The notes beneath the pieces were generated by a model, which saw only the letters and a program-made list of their open reading frames with translations, was not told where the DNA came from and made no database searches. This document shows positions 1 through 7,624 of a DNA stretch of 64,000 nt, in pieces. The DNA is from JAWKIJ01 sp041394325 (lineage in GTDB: Bacteria; Actinomycetota; Acidimicrobiia; Acidimicrobiales; Microtrichaceae): assembly GCA_041394325.1 (NCBI GenBank), contig JAWKIJ010000001.1, positions 2,232,001 through 2,296,000 on the forward strand. Direction: 5' to 3'. Each line of letters starts with the position of its first letter. Position 1 is the stretch's first letter. Position numbers and translations under genes: made by a program.

Positions 1-480
1 TACGTCTCGGTGTCCTCCCAGCGTGACACCGAGATCGCCGATACCGAGATCGAACGCGAGTCGATCCGCCGCAATCCCGAGGGCGAGCTGGACGAGCTCA
101 CGGAGATCTACGTGGGTCGGGGTCTCTCACGGCCCTTGGCCGAGCGGGTTGCCGCCGAACTGCACCGCCACGATCCACTCGAGGCTCATCTGCGCGACGA
201 GCTGGGTCTTGTGGATTCGACCGCGGCCAGGCCGATGCAGGCGGGATTGACATCCGCGTTCGCGTTCTGCAGCGGTGCCCTGATCCCGATCCTGGTGGGG
301 TTGGCCACGACGCGCGAATGGATCCTCGCCGTCGTGGCGCTGTTGGCGCTCGCGCTGTTGGGTGTGGTCGGGGCGAGGCTCGGCGGTGCCCGGCCGGGTG
401 TCGCGGCGCTACGCGTCCTCGTGGGCGGTGGGCTCGCGATGGCGGCCACCGCGGGGATCGGCACGCTGTTCGGGACCTGA
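1..480 (+). CDS. VIT1/CCC1-type metal transporter, C-terminal part
   Basis: This reading frame is open from the first base of the window, so the gene begins upstream. The visible 159 residues contain a cytoplasmic stretch rich in Glu and Arg (about residues 5-70) followed by hydrophobic segments near residues 80-155, including FAFCSGALIPILVGL. The order of charged linker then closing membrane pair, and the phrase YVGRGLSRPLAERVA, match the vacuolar iron transporter (VIT1/CCC1) family, which moves Fe2+ or Mn2+ across membranes. The metal specificity cannot be told from this fragment. It ends 45 bases before the convergent gcvP stop. Confidence 0.72.
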   Translation, partial: YVSVSSQRDTEIADTEIERESIRRNPEGELDELTEIYVGRGLSRPLAERVAAELHRHDPLEAHLRDELGLVDSTAARPMQAGLTSAFAFCSGALIPILVGLATTREWILAVVALLALALLGVVGARLGGARPGVAALRVLVGGGLAMAATAGIGTLFGT

Positions 481-524
481 GGGCGCCGGCGCGCCCGCGC
501 CGCCCGACGGACGGCAACCCGGTG

Positions 525-3326
525 TCAGTCGTGCTCGGCGAACGCCTCCACCGGTGGACACGAGCACATCAGGTTGCGGTCGCCGTATCCGTTGTCGACC
601 CGGCCGACGGGTACCCAGTACTTGTCGCGGCGGAGTGAGGGGAGAGGATAGGCCGCCTCCTCCCGCGTGTAGGGAAGTTCCCACTTGTCCGTCATCAGGT
701 CCTCGGCGGGGTGCGGAGCGAGGCGCAGCGGGGAGTCCGCGAGGGGCCACTCGCCGCGCTCGATCCGTCGGATCTCCTCACGTATTGCGAGCATGGCGTC
801 GACGAATCGGTCCAGCTCCGCGGGAGACTCCGACTCGGTCGGCTCCACCATGAGTGTCCCGGGAACGGGGAACGACATGGTCGGAGCGTGGAAGCCGTAG
901 TCGATGAGCCGCTTGGCGATGTCCTCGTTGGTGACCCCGCAGGCCTTCTCGATCGGGCGGATGTCGAACATGCACTCGTGCGCGACCAGCCCGTTCTCGC
1001 CCGAGTACAGCACCGGATAGGCGTCTCCGAGGCGAGTTGCCAGGTAGTTGGCGGCGACGATGGCGCCGGTGGTGGCCCTGGTCAGGCCGTCGGGACCCAT
1101 CAGCGCGACGTAGGCCCACGAGATCGGAAGGATCGACGCGGAGCCGAACGGTGCCGCCGCCACCGCACCGATCCCGCGGCCGGGGAGGTGGGGGGCGAGG
1201 TGTGCCTTCACCCCCACCGGTCCGATTCCCGGTCCACCTCCGCCGTGTGGGATGCAGAACGTCTTGTGGAGGTTGAGGTGGCTGACGTCGGAGCCGATGT
1301 CGCCCGGGCGGGAGAGCCCCACCATCGCGTTCATGTTGGCGCCGTCGAGGTATACCTGCCCGCCGGCATCGTGCACGAGTTCGCACAGTTCCCGGATGGT
1401 CGATTCGAACACGCCGTGCGTCGAGGGGTACGTCACCATGACCGCGGCGAGCCGGTCGCGGTCGGCTTCGACGCGGGCGGCAAGATCGGCCATGTCGACG
1501 TTGCCCTCCTCGTCACATGCGACCACGACGACTCGCATCCCCGCCATCACCGCGGACGCGGCGTTGGTTCCGTGAGCCGAGGACGGGATGAGGCACACGT
1601 CGCGGATCTCGTCGCCGTTGGCGAGGTGGTAGGCCCGGATGGCGAGCAGACCGGCGAGTTCGCCCTGACTACCGGCATTGGGCTGCACCGACACCGCGTC
1701 GTAGCCGGTGATCTCGCACAGCCAGTCCTCGAGATCGGAGATCAGTGTCCGGTAGCCCTCCACCTGGTCGGCGGGAGCGAAGGGGTGCACCCGTGAGAAG
1801 CCCGGCCACGACACGGCGGTCATCTCCGTCGCCGCATTCAGCTTCATGGTGCAGCTTCCGAGCGGGATCATCGTGCGGTCCAAGGCCAGGTCACGGTCTT
1901 CCAGACGCCGGAGGTACCGCATCATCTCGGTCTCGCTGTGGTAGCGGGCGAAGACCTCGTGGGTGCAGAACGCCGTGTGACGAGGTGTCCCCAGAGTGCC
2001 GGCGCCGCCGTCCGACTCCGCGGCCAGCTCGACGCCGAACGCGTTCGCGACGTCGCGGAGGTGCTCGGTCGTCGTGACCTCGTCGCAGCTGATACCAACC
2101 CGGTCGCCGTCGATACGCCGAAGGTTGATCCCCCGGTCCGCCGCGTCCGCGACGACCTGATCGGCCCGGCCGGGGACGATCGCGCAGAGGGTGTCGAACC
2201 AGCGGTCGTGTGCCAGATCGATCCCGCCGTCGCGGAGTGACGACGCCAGCCGGTCGGCGTGTCCATGGACGCGCTCGGCGATCGCGATCAGGCCCTCCGG
2301 TCCGTGGTACGACGCGTACATCGAGGCCATCACGGCGAGCAGCACCTGTGCGGTGCAGATGTTGGAGGTGGCCTTGTCCCTGCGGATGTGCTGCTCGCGG
2401 GTCTGCAACGCAAGGCGCAGCGCAACCCGGCCCGACCGGTCGACCGACGCGCCGACCAGCCGTCCCGGTAGGGATCGACGATGGGCGTCGCGGCACGCGA
2501 GGAACCCTGCGTGGGGACCGCCGAAACCCATGGGTACGCCGAAGCGCTGCGCGGAGCCGACGACGATGTCGGCACCCTGCTCGCCGGGCGGTTCGATCAC
2601 GCACAGCGCCAGCGGGTCCGCGGTGACGACCGCGACCGCGGCGTGGTCGTGCAGCGCCGCGATCGTGTCGCGGTGGTCGACGATCGCGCCCGTGGTGGTG
2701 GGCGACGCCAGCAACGCTCCGAACACCGTCGCGGCGTCGAGTGTGGCGGGGTCGCCGATGACGAGGGGAATCCCCAGCGGCTCCGCGCGCGTCGTGACGA
2801 CCCCGATGGTCTGAGGATGGCAGCCCGCGTCGACGAAGAAGTGGTCGGCCCCGGACTTCGTGACCCGTCTGGCCATCGTCATCGCCTCTGCGGCCGCGGT
2901 TGCCTCGTCGAGCATGGAGGCATTGGCGAGGTCGAGTCCGCAGAGCTCCGCGATCATCGTCTGGAAGTTGATGAGCGCCTCGAGCCGTCCCTGGCTGATT
3001 TCGGGCTGATAGGGGGTGTACGCGGTGTACCACCCCGGGTTCTCGAAGAGGTTCCGTGCGATGACCGCCGGGGTGAGGGTGTCGTGGTACCCGGTGCCGA
3101 TCATCGAGACCATCGGACGGTTTCGTCCGGCCAGCTCGGCGAGGCGTGCGAGTACTTCGTGCTCGTCCATGCCGTCGGGCAGGTTCAATCGCCCGTGAAA
3201 GCGGATCGAGTCGGGGACGGCGGCATCGACCAGCGCGTCCGCGGAGCCGTAGCCGACCACGCGTGCGAGCGAGTCGAGTTCGGCGCCGTCCGGGCCGAGG
3301 TGCCGGCGGGCGAAGGAGGAGGTCAT
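525..3326 (-). CDS. gcvP: Glycine dehydrogenase (decarboxylating), P-protein
   Basis: This is the PLP-dependent P-protein of the glycine cleavage system, which decarboxylates glycine and passes the aminomethyl group to lipoyl H-protein. The 933 residues are the normal length for a fused single-chain P-protein. The N-terminal half carries GSAQRFGVPMGFGGPHAGF and the C-terminal half carries the PLP-lysine region NLHKTFCIPHGGGGPG and GSCTMKLN. I chose the ATG at 3326 (MTSSFARRHLGPD) over an upstream one because the family starts at this point and it overlaps the preceding stop as ATGA, implying translational coupling. gcvT and gcvH are not in the window. Confidence 0.96.
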   Translation of the reverse strand: MTSSFARRHLGPDGAELDSLARVVGYGSADALVDAAVPDSIRFHGRLNLPDGMDEHEVLARLAELAGRNRPMVSMIGTGYHDTLTPAVIARNLFENPGWYTAYTPYQPEISQGRLEALINFQTMIAELCGLDLANASMLDEATAAAEAMTMARRVTKSGADHFFVDAGCHPQTIGVVTTRAEPLGIPLVIGDPATLDAATVFGALLASPTTTGAIVDHRDTIAALHDHAAVAVVTADPLALCVIEPPGEQGADIVVGSAQRFGVPMGFGGPHAGFLACRDAHRRSLPGRLVGASVDRSGRVALRLALQTREQHIRRDKATSNICTAQVLLAVMASMYASYHGPEGLIAIAERVHGHADRLASSLRDGGIDLAHDRWFDTLCAIVPGRADQVVADAADRGINLRRIDGDRVGISCDEVTTTEHLRDVANAFGVELAAESDGGAGTLGTPRHTAFCTHEVFARYHSETEMMRYLRRLEDRDLALDRTMIPLGSCTMKLNAATEMTAVSWPGFSRVHPFAPADQVEGYRTLISDLEDWLCEITGYDAVSVQPNAGSQGELAGLLAIRAYHLANGDEIRDVCLIPSSAHGTNAASAVMAGMRVVVVACDEEGNVDMADLAARVEADRDRLAAVMVTYPSTHGVFESTIRELCELVHDAGGQVYLDGANMNAMVGLSRPGDIGSDVSHLNLHKTFCIPHGGGGPGIGPVGVKAHLAPHLPGRGIGAVAAAPFGSASILPISWAYVALMGPDGLTRATTGAIVAANYLATRLGDAYPVLYSGENGLVAHECMFDIRPIEKACGVTNEDIAKRLIDYGFHAPTMSFPVPGTLMVEPTESESPAELDRFVDAMLAIREEIRRIERGEWPLADSPLRLAPHPAEDLMTDKWELPYTREEAAYPLPSLRRDKYWVPVGRVDNGYGDRNLMCSCPPVEAFAEHD

Positions 3327-4219
3327 GGCATTGGCCTTCCGAATGGCAGGGGATGTCGGTGGTCGTCGAGGTGTGCTTCGGCGAGTTCGCACGCGGCGAG
3401 ATAGCCGCGGTCGCCGGCTTCCAGGACCGGTGCCATCGCCGCCGCGAACGCATCCTCGAAGGAACCGCGGTCGAGGATCCCCACGGTGAGCGGTCCCACC
3501 GAGGTCACGAAGTCGGGCAGCACACGCGCTCCCTCTCGATTCGCGACGGCAAGGGCGCGGGTGCTGACGGCGAGCGGAGCGGACGCGACGATCGCCGACC
3601 CGGACAGGAATGCGACGTTGTGGTGGTCGATCACCGCGTTACGCGATCCCACGATCCATACGTCAGGTGGCGGGGTGTCGGGGCGGCCGGAGGGGATCGC
3701 GGCGGTGAGCACGGTCGCCCCCGCTTCGGCGAGTCGGGCCGCGACGACGTCGCCACAGGGCGCCCCCGGCTCTACAGCGATCGTCGTGCCGGCGAGGTCG
3801 AACATCCCGGTTACGGCGGTCACGACGCCGTGGACCAGACGCTCGTCGCGTTCGGTCGTGTCGAGCCAGCCGAACCCGGCGTTCGCGAGGTCGTCGGTGG
3901 TCAACCCCTTGCCGGGGGAGAGGACGGCGTCGGGACGAAGCGCGAACAGCGCCGCCAGCGCTCCGGACACGGTGTCGTCCCTCGCGTCGCCCTCGGCGTC
4001 GATGCCCACCGAACAGCCCGTCGCGTCGACACCGATGGCCGCGAGCCCATAGGTGGCCGCCCTTGCCAGGTTCGTCGCTCCGTCGCGCAGCACCTTCCGG
4101 GCGCATCGCGCAACACCGACCATGGGGACGGAGGGCGCGTCGAGGTCGACCACGACGAATCCGGCGCCGTCGTACAGGGACGTGATCTCCACGGGGCGCA
4201 TTCTGCCATGCGCCCGCAC
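3323..4219 (-). CDS. Glu/Leu/Phe/Val dehydrogenase-like protein lacking catalytic lysines
   Basis: The protein has the layout of a leucine/phenylalanine-type amino acid dehydrogenase but shortened (298 residues against about 350-370). The C-terminal half aligns by eye with the Rossmann domain: AIVASAPLAVS sits where the family has the A-N-N-Q-L motif, and ARVLPDFVTSVGPLTV matches the conserved APDYVINAGGV region. In the N-terminal half the two family lysines are gone: the TYK motif reads TYG and the GGGK motif reads TGCS. The nucleotide loop is also degraded. The start may be here or at 4201. It overlaps the gcvP start (ATGA), so the pair is probably co-translated. Dehydrogenase activity is unlikely; a binding or regulatory role is a guess. 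Confidence 0.6.
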   Translation of the reverse strand: MRAHGRMRPVEITSLYDGAGFVVVDLDAPSVPMVGVARCARKVLRDGATNLARAATYGLAAIGVDATGCSVGIDAEGDARDDTVSGALAALFALRPDAVLSPGKGLTTDDLANAGFGWLDTTERDERLVHGVVTAVTGMFDLAGTTIAVEPGAPCGDVVAARLAEAGATVLTAAIPSGRPDTPPPDVWIVGSRNAVIDHHNVAFLSGSAIVASAPLAVSTRALAVANREGARVLPDFVTSVGPLTVGILDRGSFEDAFAAAMAPVLEAGDRGYLAACELAEAHLDDHRHPLPFGRPMP

Positions 4220-4275
4220 CGGAGCAGGATGGCACCGGGGGAGCGTGGCGATGACCGCCGTCAGGGCATGGCAAT

Positions 4276-4315
4276 GGGCCGTATGAGTAGACCCCCCGAA
4301 CTGCTCATACGGCCC
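4276..4315. terminator. 12-bp perfect inverted repeat, possible terminator
   Basis: Arms GGGCCGTATGAG (4276-4287) and CTCATACGGCCC (4304-4315) pair perfectly around a 16-base loop. The element lies between two minus-strand genes, downstream of the gene ending at 4354. No T-run follows on either strand, so it is at best a U-less terminator, or a pause or processing site. Confidence 0.45.
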
Positions 4316-4353
4316 TTGCTGTCGGGGATCTTAGCCGCAAAGCGTGACGTCTG

Positions 4354-4887
4354 TCACGCGTTGGTCCCCTCCGGGATGTGCCCCCGCACCGTCTCGGCAT
4401 CGCCCTCGGGGGCGAACCACCCGTCGACGATGTCGTGCACGACCCCGACGGGGAGCCGCAGCATCGCCGCGATGGTCTCGGTGGGGAACGGCGCGAGGCT
4501 CAGCAGGACGGCAGCCTGTTCGATGCCCTCGCGTCGCGACAGTCGGCGCCACAGGACCAGGCGCTCGGCGAAGTCCTCGACGAGGTGCGGGCCGTTCCCT
4601 TCGGCGACGATTCGCGCGGCCCGCCGGAGCACGAGGTCGACGGCACAGGGGACGACGAGGTCGAACGCGGCGGAGGAGTGGCGGTCGATGGAGGAGAGGA
4701 GGGCGCTCCGGGCGAGTTCGCGCGCGGCCTCGTGGGAACCGACCAGGATCGTCACCACCCGCACGGCGACCGCGTAGGGGTCGAGCAGCACGACCTGGGG
4801 TTCGTCGGCGACGCTGTCCGACTCGGCCAGGTCCACCACGACCGAAGCGTGGCCGGGGGCGTCAGGAGAGACGGTGAACAGCGACAT
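4354..4887 (-). CDS. Conserved hypothetical, possible sigma-70-like helical protein
   Basis: I do not recognise a named family. The 177-residue protein is predominantly helical. Residues about 40-75 (AVAVRVVTILVGSHEAARELARSALLSSI) resemble region 2 of ECF sigma factors, and residues about 125-160 (AAVLLSLAPFPTETIAAMLRLPVGVVHDIVDG) resemble a sigma region 4 helix-turn-helix with its usual statement that a low-complexity promoter-recognition helix follows an LxxxP turn. The -10 recognition aromatic residues are not evident. An anti-sigma partner is not adjacent. The link to sigma factors is therefore only a structural impression. The start ATG at 4887 has no strong competing start. Confidence 0.45.
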   Translation of the reverse strand: MSLFTVSPDAPGHASVVVDLAESDSVADEPQVVLLDPYAVAVRVVTILVGSHEAARELARSALLSSIDRHSSAAFDLVVPCAVDLVLRRAARIVAEGNGPHLVEDFAERLVLWRRLSRREGIEQAAVLLSLAPFPTETIAAMLRLPVGVVHDIVDGWFAPEGDAETVRGHIPEGTNA

Positions 4888-5058
4888 GGGCGTAACTCGA
4901 CTCCCTTGGGCGCATCCGGGTCCCGAGTGGGGACGCGCGAACCATAACGACTGCCTCGTCGCACGTCGCGGACCTTGCTGCGCGGGTCGGGGCGGACGCG
5001 CGGAATCGGTAGGCCGACGGGCGAGGCCGACCGGGCCGAGGTGCTAGCAAGGACGACC

Positions 5059-5724
5059 GTGAACTCGGAGCGGCGTCGATCGGATCGTGGTGTGTGGGTG
5101 CACCTACACGGTCATCGTTCGTCGGCAGCGACGCTGGAGCGCCAACTCGGCTCCCACGTCCCGGACGGCTGGCGACGGACGCTCCCTGATGCCCCCGTAC
5201 GCGCCGACGCGGGCGCCTTCTCCTGGTTCGGATCAGGTCCCAACGGCCCGGTTCCCGCCGAGCTCGAGCACTCGCTCGATGTGCTCGACACCCTGGTCGG
5301 GGCCGCGCACACCACCGGTGCGTGGTTGGCCGTCGGTGGGTTCTCCCAGGGTGCGTCGACGGCGTTGGCCTGGGCCATGCGGTCAGGGTCGAGGCGGAGC
5401 GGGGCGGGTTGGCCACGGATCGACGCGTTGATCCTCCAGGCCCCGTTCCTCACCGAACCGGACGGATACCCCATCGAGGGGCTCCGGGTGCAACGTGTCC
5501 TGGTGCAACACGGACGCAGCGACGACGTGGTGCCGTACTTCATGGGTTCGGATCTCGCGGCCTTGTTGGCGGGGGTCGCAGGTGTCGGCCACGTCGACCT
5601 GCTCGCCTATGACGGTGGCCACGATCCGTCCGCGATGGCCGCGGATGCCGTGGAGTGGCTCGGTGCGTCGTTCGGTACGCCGGCCGAGGGGCCCGATCGC
5701 GACCGCGGGAGCCGTGGCCGTTGA
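5059..5724 (+). CDS. Alpha/beta hydrolase, phospholipase/carboxylesterase type
   Basis: The 221-residue cytoplasmic hydrolase carries a serine nucleophile elbow GGFSQGAS, an acid region HGRSDDVVP and a C-terminal histidine in YDGGHDPS, in the order and spacing of the small Abhydrolase_2 esterases (about 210-230 residues). It has no signal peptide. I prefer the GTG at 5059 (VNSERRRSDRG) because it gives the usual family length; an in-frame ATG at 4975 would add 28 Arg-rich residues without family support. It converges with the isochorismatase-like gene, with 13 bases between the stops. Confidence 0.75.
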   Translation: MNSERRRSDRGVWVHLHGHRSSAATLERQLGSHVPDGWRRTLPDAPVRADAGAFSWFGSGPNGPVPAELEHSLDVLDTLVGAAHTTGAWLAVGGFSQGASTALAWAMRSGSRRSGAGWPRIDALILQAPFLTEPDGYPIEGLRVQRVLVQHGRSDDVVPYFMGSDLAALLAGVAGVGHVDLLAYDGGHDPSAMAADAVEWLGASFGTPAEGPDRDRGSRGR

Positions 5725-5737
5725 GGGCGTCGACGGA

Positions 5738-6385
5738 TCAGCCCCGCGTGGGGGCGTCGGCGGTCGGGCGGCTCCAGATCCGACGCAGTTCGTCGACGTT
5801 GGACACGGTGCAGAGCGCCCGCAGTGACACGGCGAGGAGGTCGGCGGCGGCTTCGGGGGGTACCGCGACGACTGCGTCGGTGGGGAGCACCACCTCGTAG
5901 CCGAGGTTGACCGCCTCGATCGCGAGGCCCATCACCCCGACGTTGAGCGATGCCCCGATCCCGACGACCGTCCTCACGCCGCGACTGCGCAGGATTGCGT
6001 CGAGGTCGGTGCCCGAAAACGGGCTCACCCCGTGGCGACGGGGCGAGACCGCGTCGGATGCGGTGAAACCCAGTTCGGGGGCGAGCTCCGCAGCGGGGGA
6101 CCCCTCGAGCAACTGCCCGGGCATGGACGCCGCGCGGCGCAACAGGGGCGCGTTGGACGACGAGCCGACCCGGTCCTCCCGGAACACTGCCGTCGCGTGC
6201 ACGACGAACACCCCCGCGGCGCGGGCGGCGTCGAGGAGTGCGGCCGCCCGATCCAGCATGCCGGTCCGTCGTACCGCGTCGCCGAGTTCGGGGAAGCCCG
6301 CGAGGTCGCCGACGACGCCGCGCTGGCATTCCATCGTGACCACCGCGGTGGTCGAGGGTTCGACGAGGGCTGCGGACATCGGCAC
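5738..6385 (-). CDS. Isochorismatase-fold protein with substituted catalytic residues
   Basis: The 215-residue protein has the isochorismatase/cysteine-hydrolase fold: a first strand TAVVTMECQRG, a central region RRHGVSPFSGTDLDAILRS, and a third motif VVGIGASLNVGVMGLAIEAV followed by GYEVVLPTDAV. In active members the first motif ends in Asp, the second has Lys and the third has Cys. Here they read Glu, Arg and Gly (LNVGV where the family has TNVCV). The fold is well supported, but hydrolysis by the standard mechanism is not expected. No partner operon helps assign a substrate. Confidence 0.75.
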   Translation of the reverse strand: MPMSAALVEPSTTAVVTMECQRGVVGDLAGFPELGDAVRRTGMLDRAAALLDAARAAGVFVVHATAVFREDRVGSSSNAPLLRRAASMPGQLLEGSPAAELAPELGFTASDAVSPRRHGVSPFSGTDLDAILRSRGVRTVVGIGASLNVGVMGLAIEAVNLGYEVVLPTDAVVAVPPEAAADLLAVSLRALCTVSNVDELRRIWSRPTADAPTRG

Positions 6386-6502
6386 GAACCGAGAAGCTAT
6401 CGCCGACGGTGGTGCGTGGCGGCGGCCCCTCGGGAGCCGGATGCGGGAGGGTGTGCGCCGAACCCCGGGGAGCGGCGCACACCCGGTGCTGAGAAGGGGC
6501 TG

Positions 6503-7390
6503 TCAGGCCTTGGACGCGTCGAAGATCGAGCCGATCGAGGTGTCGAGGGTCGCGTCGAACTCGGCGTCGCTCTGCTTGGCCGACAGGCCCTCGGTGAGCG
6601 CCCGGCTGAACGAGGCGATGATCCCGGGGTTGCGGGCCAGGCGGGCATTGGCGTCGTCGCGGGTGTAACCACCCGACAGCGCGACCACCCGGAGCACGCG
6701 GGGATGGTCGACGAGGGCCTGATAGAAGCCGTCGGTCTCGGGCAGGGTGAGCTTGAACATCACCTGCTGGTCGGCCGCCAACGCGTCGGCTCCGGCGAGG
6801 AGGGCGTCGCGGAGCAACACCTCGGCCTCGGCCTTCTCGGGGCTGTTGATGTCGATCTCGGGCTCGAGGATCGGTACGAGGCCCGCCGCGAGGATCTGAC
6901 GGCCGACCTCGAACTGCTGGTCGACCACCGCCTGGATGCCCGCGGGGTTCCCGAGCTGGACGACCGAGCGCATCTTGGTGCCGAACACGCCCTTGTCGGC
7001 GGCCCGTGCGAGCAACGCGTCGAGGCCCGGCATGTCCTTCATCACCTGCGCGCCGTCACGGGCGTCGGCGAGCCCCTTGTCCACCTTCAGGAAGGGGACG
7101 ACGTTCTTGACGTTCCACAGGTAGTCCGCGGTCTCGCGTCCCTCCACGGTTCGATCCATCGTCTGCTCGAACAGGATGGCCCCGAGCACCCGGTCACCGC
7201 CGAAGGCCGGGCTGCACATGATGCGGGTCCGCATGGCGTGAATCAGGTCGAACATCTGGTCGTCGCCGGAGTACTCGGACTCCTCGACGCCGTACAGGCG
7301 CAGTGCCTTGGGGGTGCTGCCACCGCTCTGGTCGAGTGCGGCGATGAAGCCGTCACCGGTCCGGACCTTGTCGAGCTGCTCCTGGTTCAT
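6503..7390 (-). CDS. fda: Class I fructose-bisphosphate aldolase
   Basis: The 295-residue protein matches the short class I aldolases (about 296 residues), which cleave fructose 1,6-bisphosphate through a Schiff-base lysine without metal. Family landmarks are AALDQSGGSTPKAL near residue 18, VPFLKVDKGL near 98, VPILEPEIDI near 168 and the lysine region QQVMFKLTLPE near 205, then VALSGGYTRDDAN. It is read divergently from guaB across a 235-base spacer. Confidence 0.93.
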   Translation of the reverse strand: MNQEQLDKVRTGDGFIAALDQSGGSTPKALRLYGVEESEYSGDDQMFDLIHAMRTRIMCSPAFGGDRVLGAILFEQTMDRTVEGRETADYLWNVKNVVPFLKVDKGLADARDGAQVMKDMPGLDALLARAADKGVFGTKMRSVVQLGNPAGIQAVVDQQFEVGRQILAAGLVPILEPEIDINSPEKAEAEVLLRDALLAGADALAADQQVMFKLTLPETDGFYQALVDHPRVLRVVALSGGYTRDDANARLARNPGIIASFSRALTEGLSAKQSDAEFDATLDTSIGSIFDASKA

Positions 7391-7542
7391 GAGTCTGCGG
7401 CCTCCCTGACCGTGTCATCGAGGAGCCTGCGTCGGCGCGGACTCCCGTGGATGCGCCACCCGGGGATGGCGCACCGGTGAACGCGGGCCGGAGACGGCGA
7501 CCGCTGCGGAACATCGTGACCAAAACCGTCGACGAATGCGAG

Positions 7543-7576
7543 TCGAACATCGCCGGGGGCCACGGGCGATGTTCGA
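7543..7576. promoter_or_regulatory. 12-bp perfect inverted repeat upstream of guaB
   Basis: Arms TCGAACATCGCC (7543-7554) and GGCGATGTTCGA (7565-7576) flank a 10-base loop, 49 bases before the guaB start in the divergent fda-guaB spacer. A further half-site GAACATCG occurs at 7509-7516. It could be an operator or an mRNA hairpin; the spacing does not fit the 4-base spacer of the actinobacterial LexA box. Confidence 0.5.
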
Positions 7577-7624
7577 TCCGATCCGCCGATGGTCCGGGCG
7601 GACAGGGCGGAGATAGGCTCGGGT

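Noticed and set aside
7543..7576. LexA/SOS box before guaB (TCGAAC and GTTCGA)
   Set aside because: The half-sites are 22 bases apart; the actinobacterial LexA box has a 4-base spacer.
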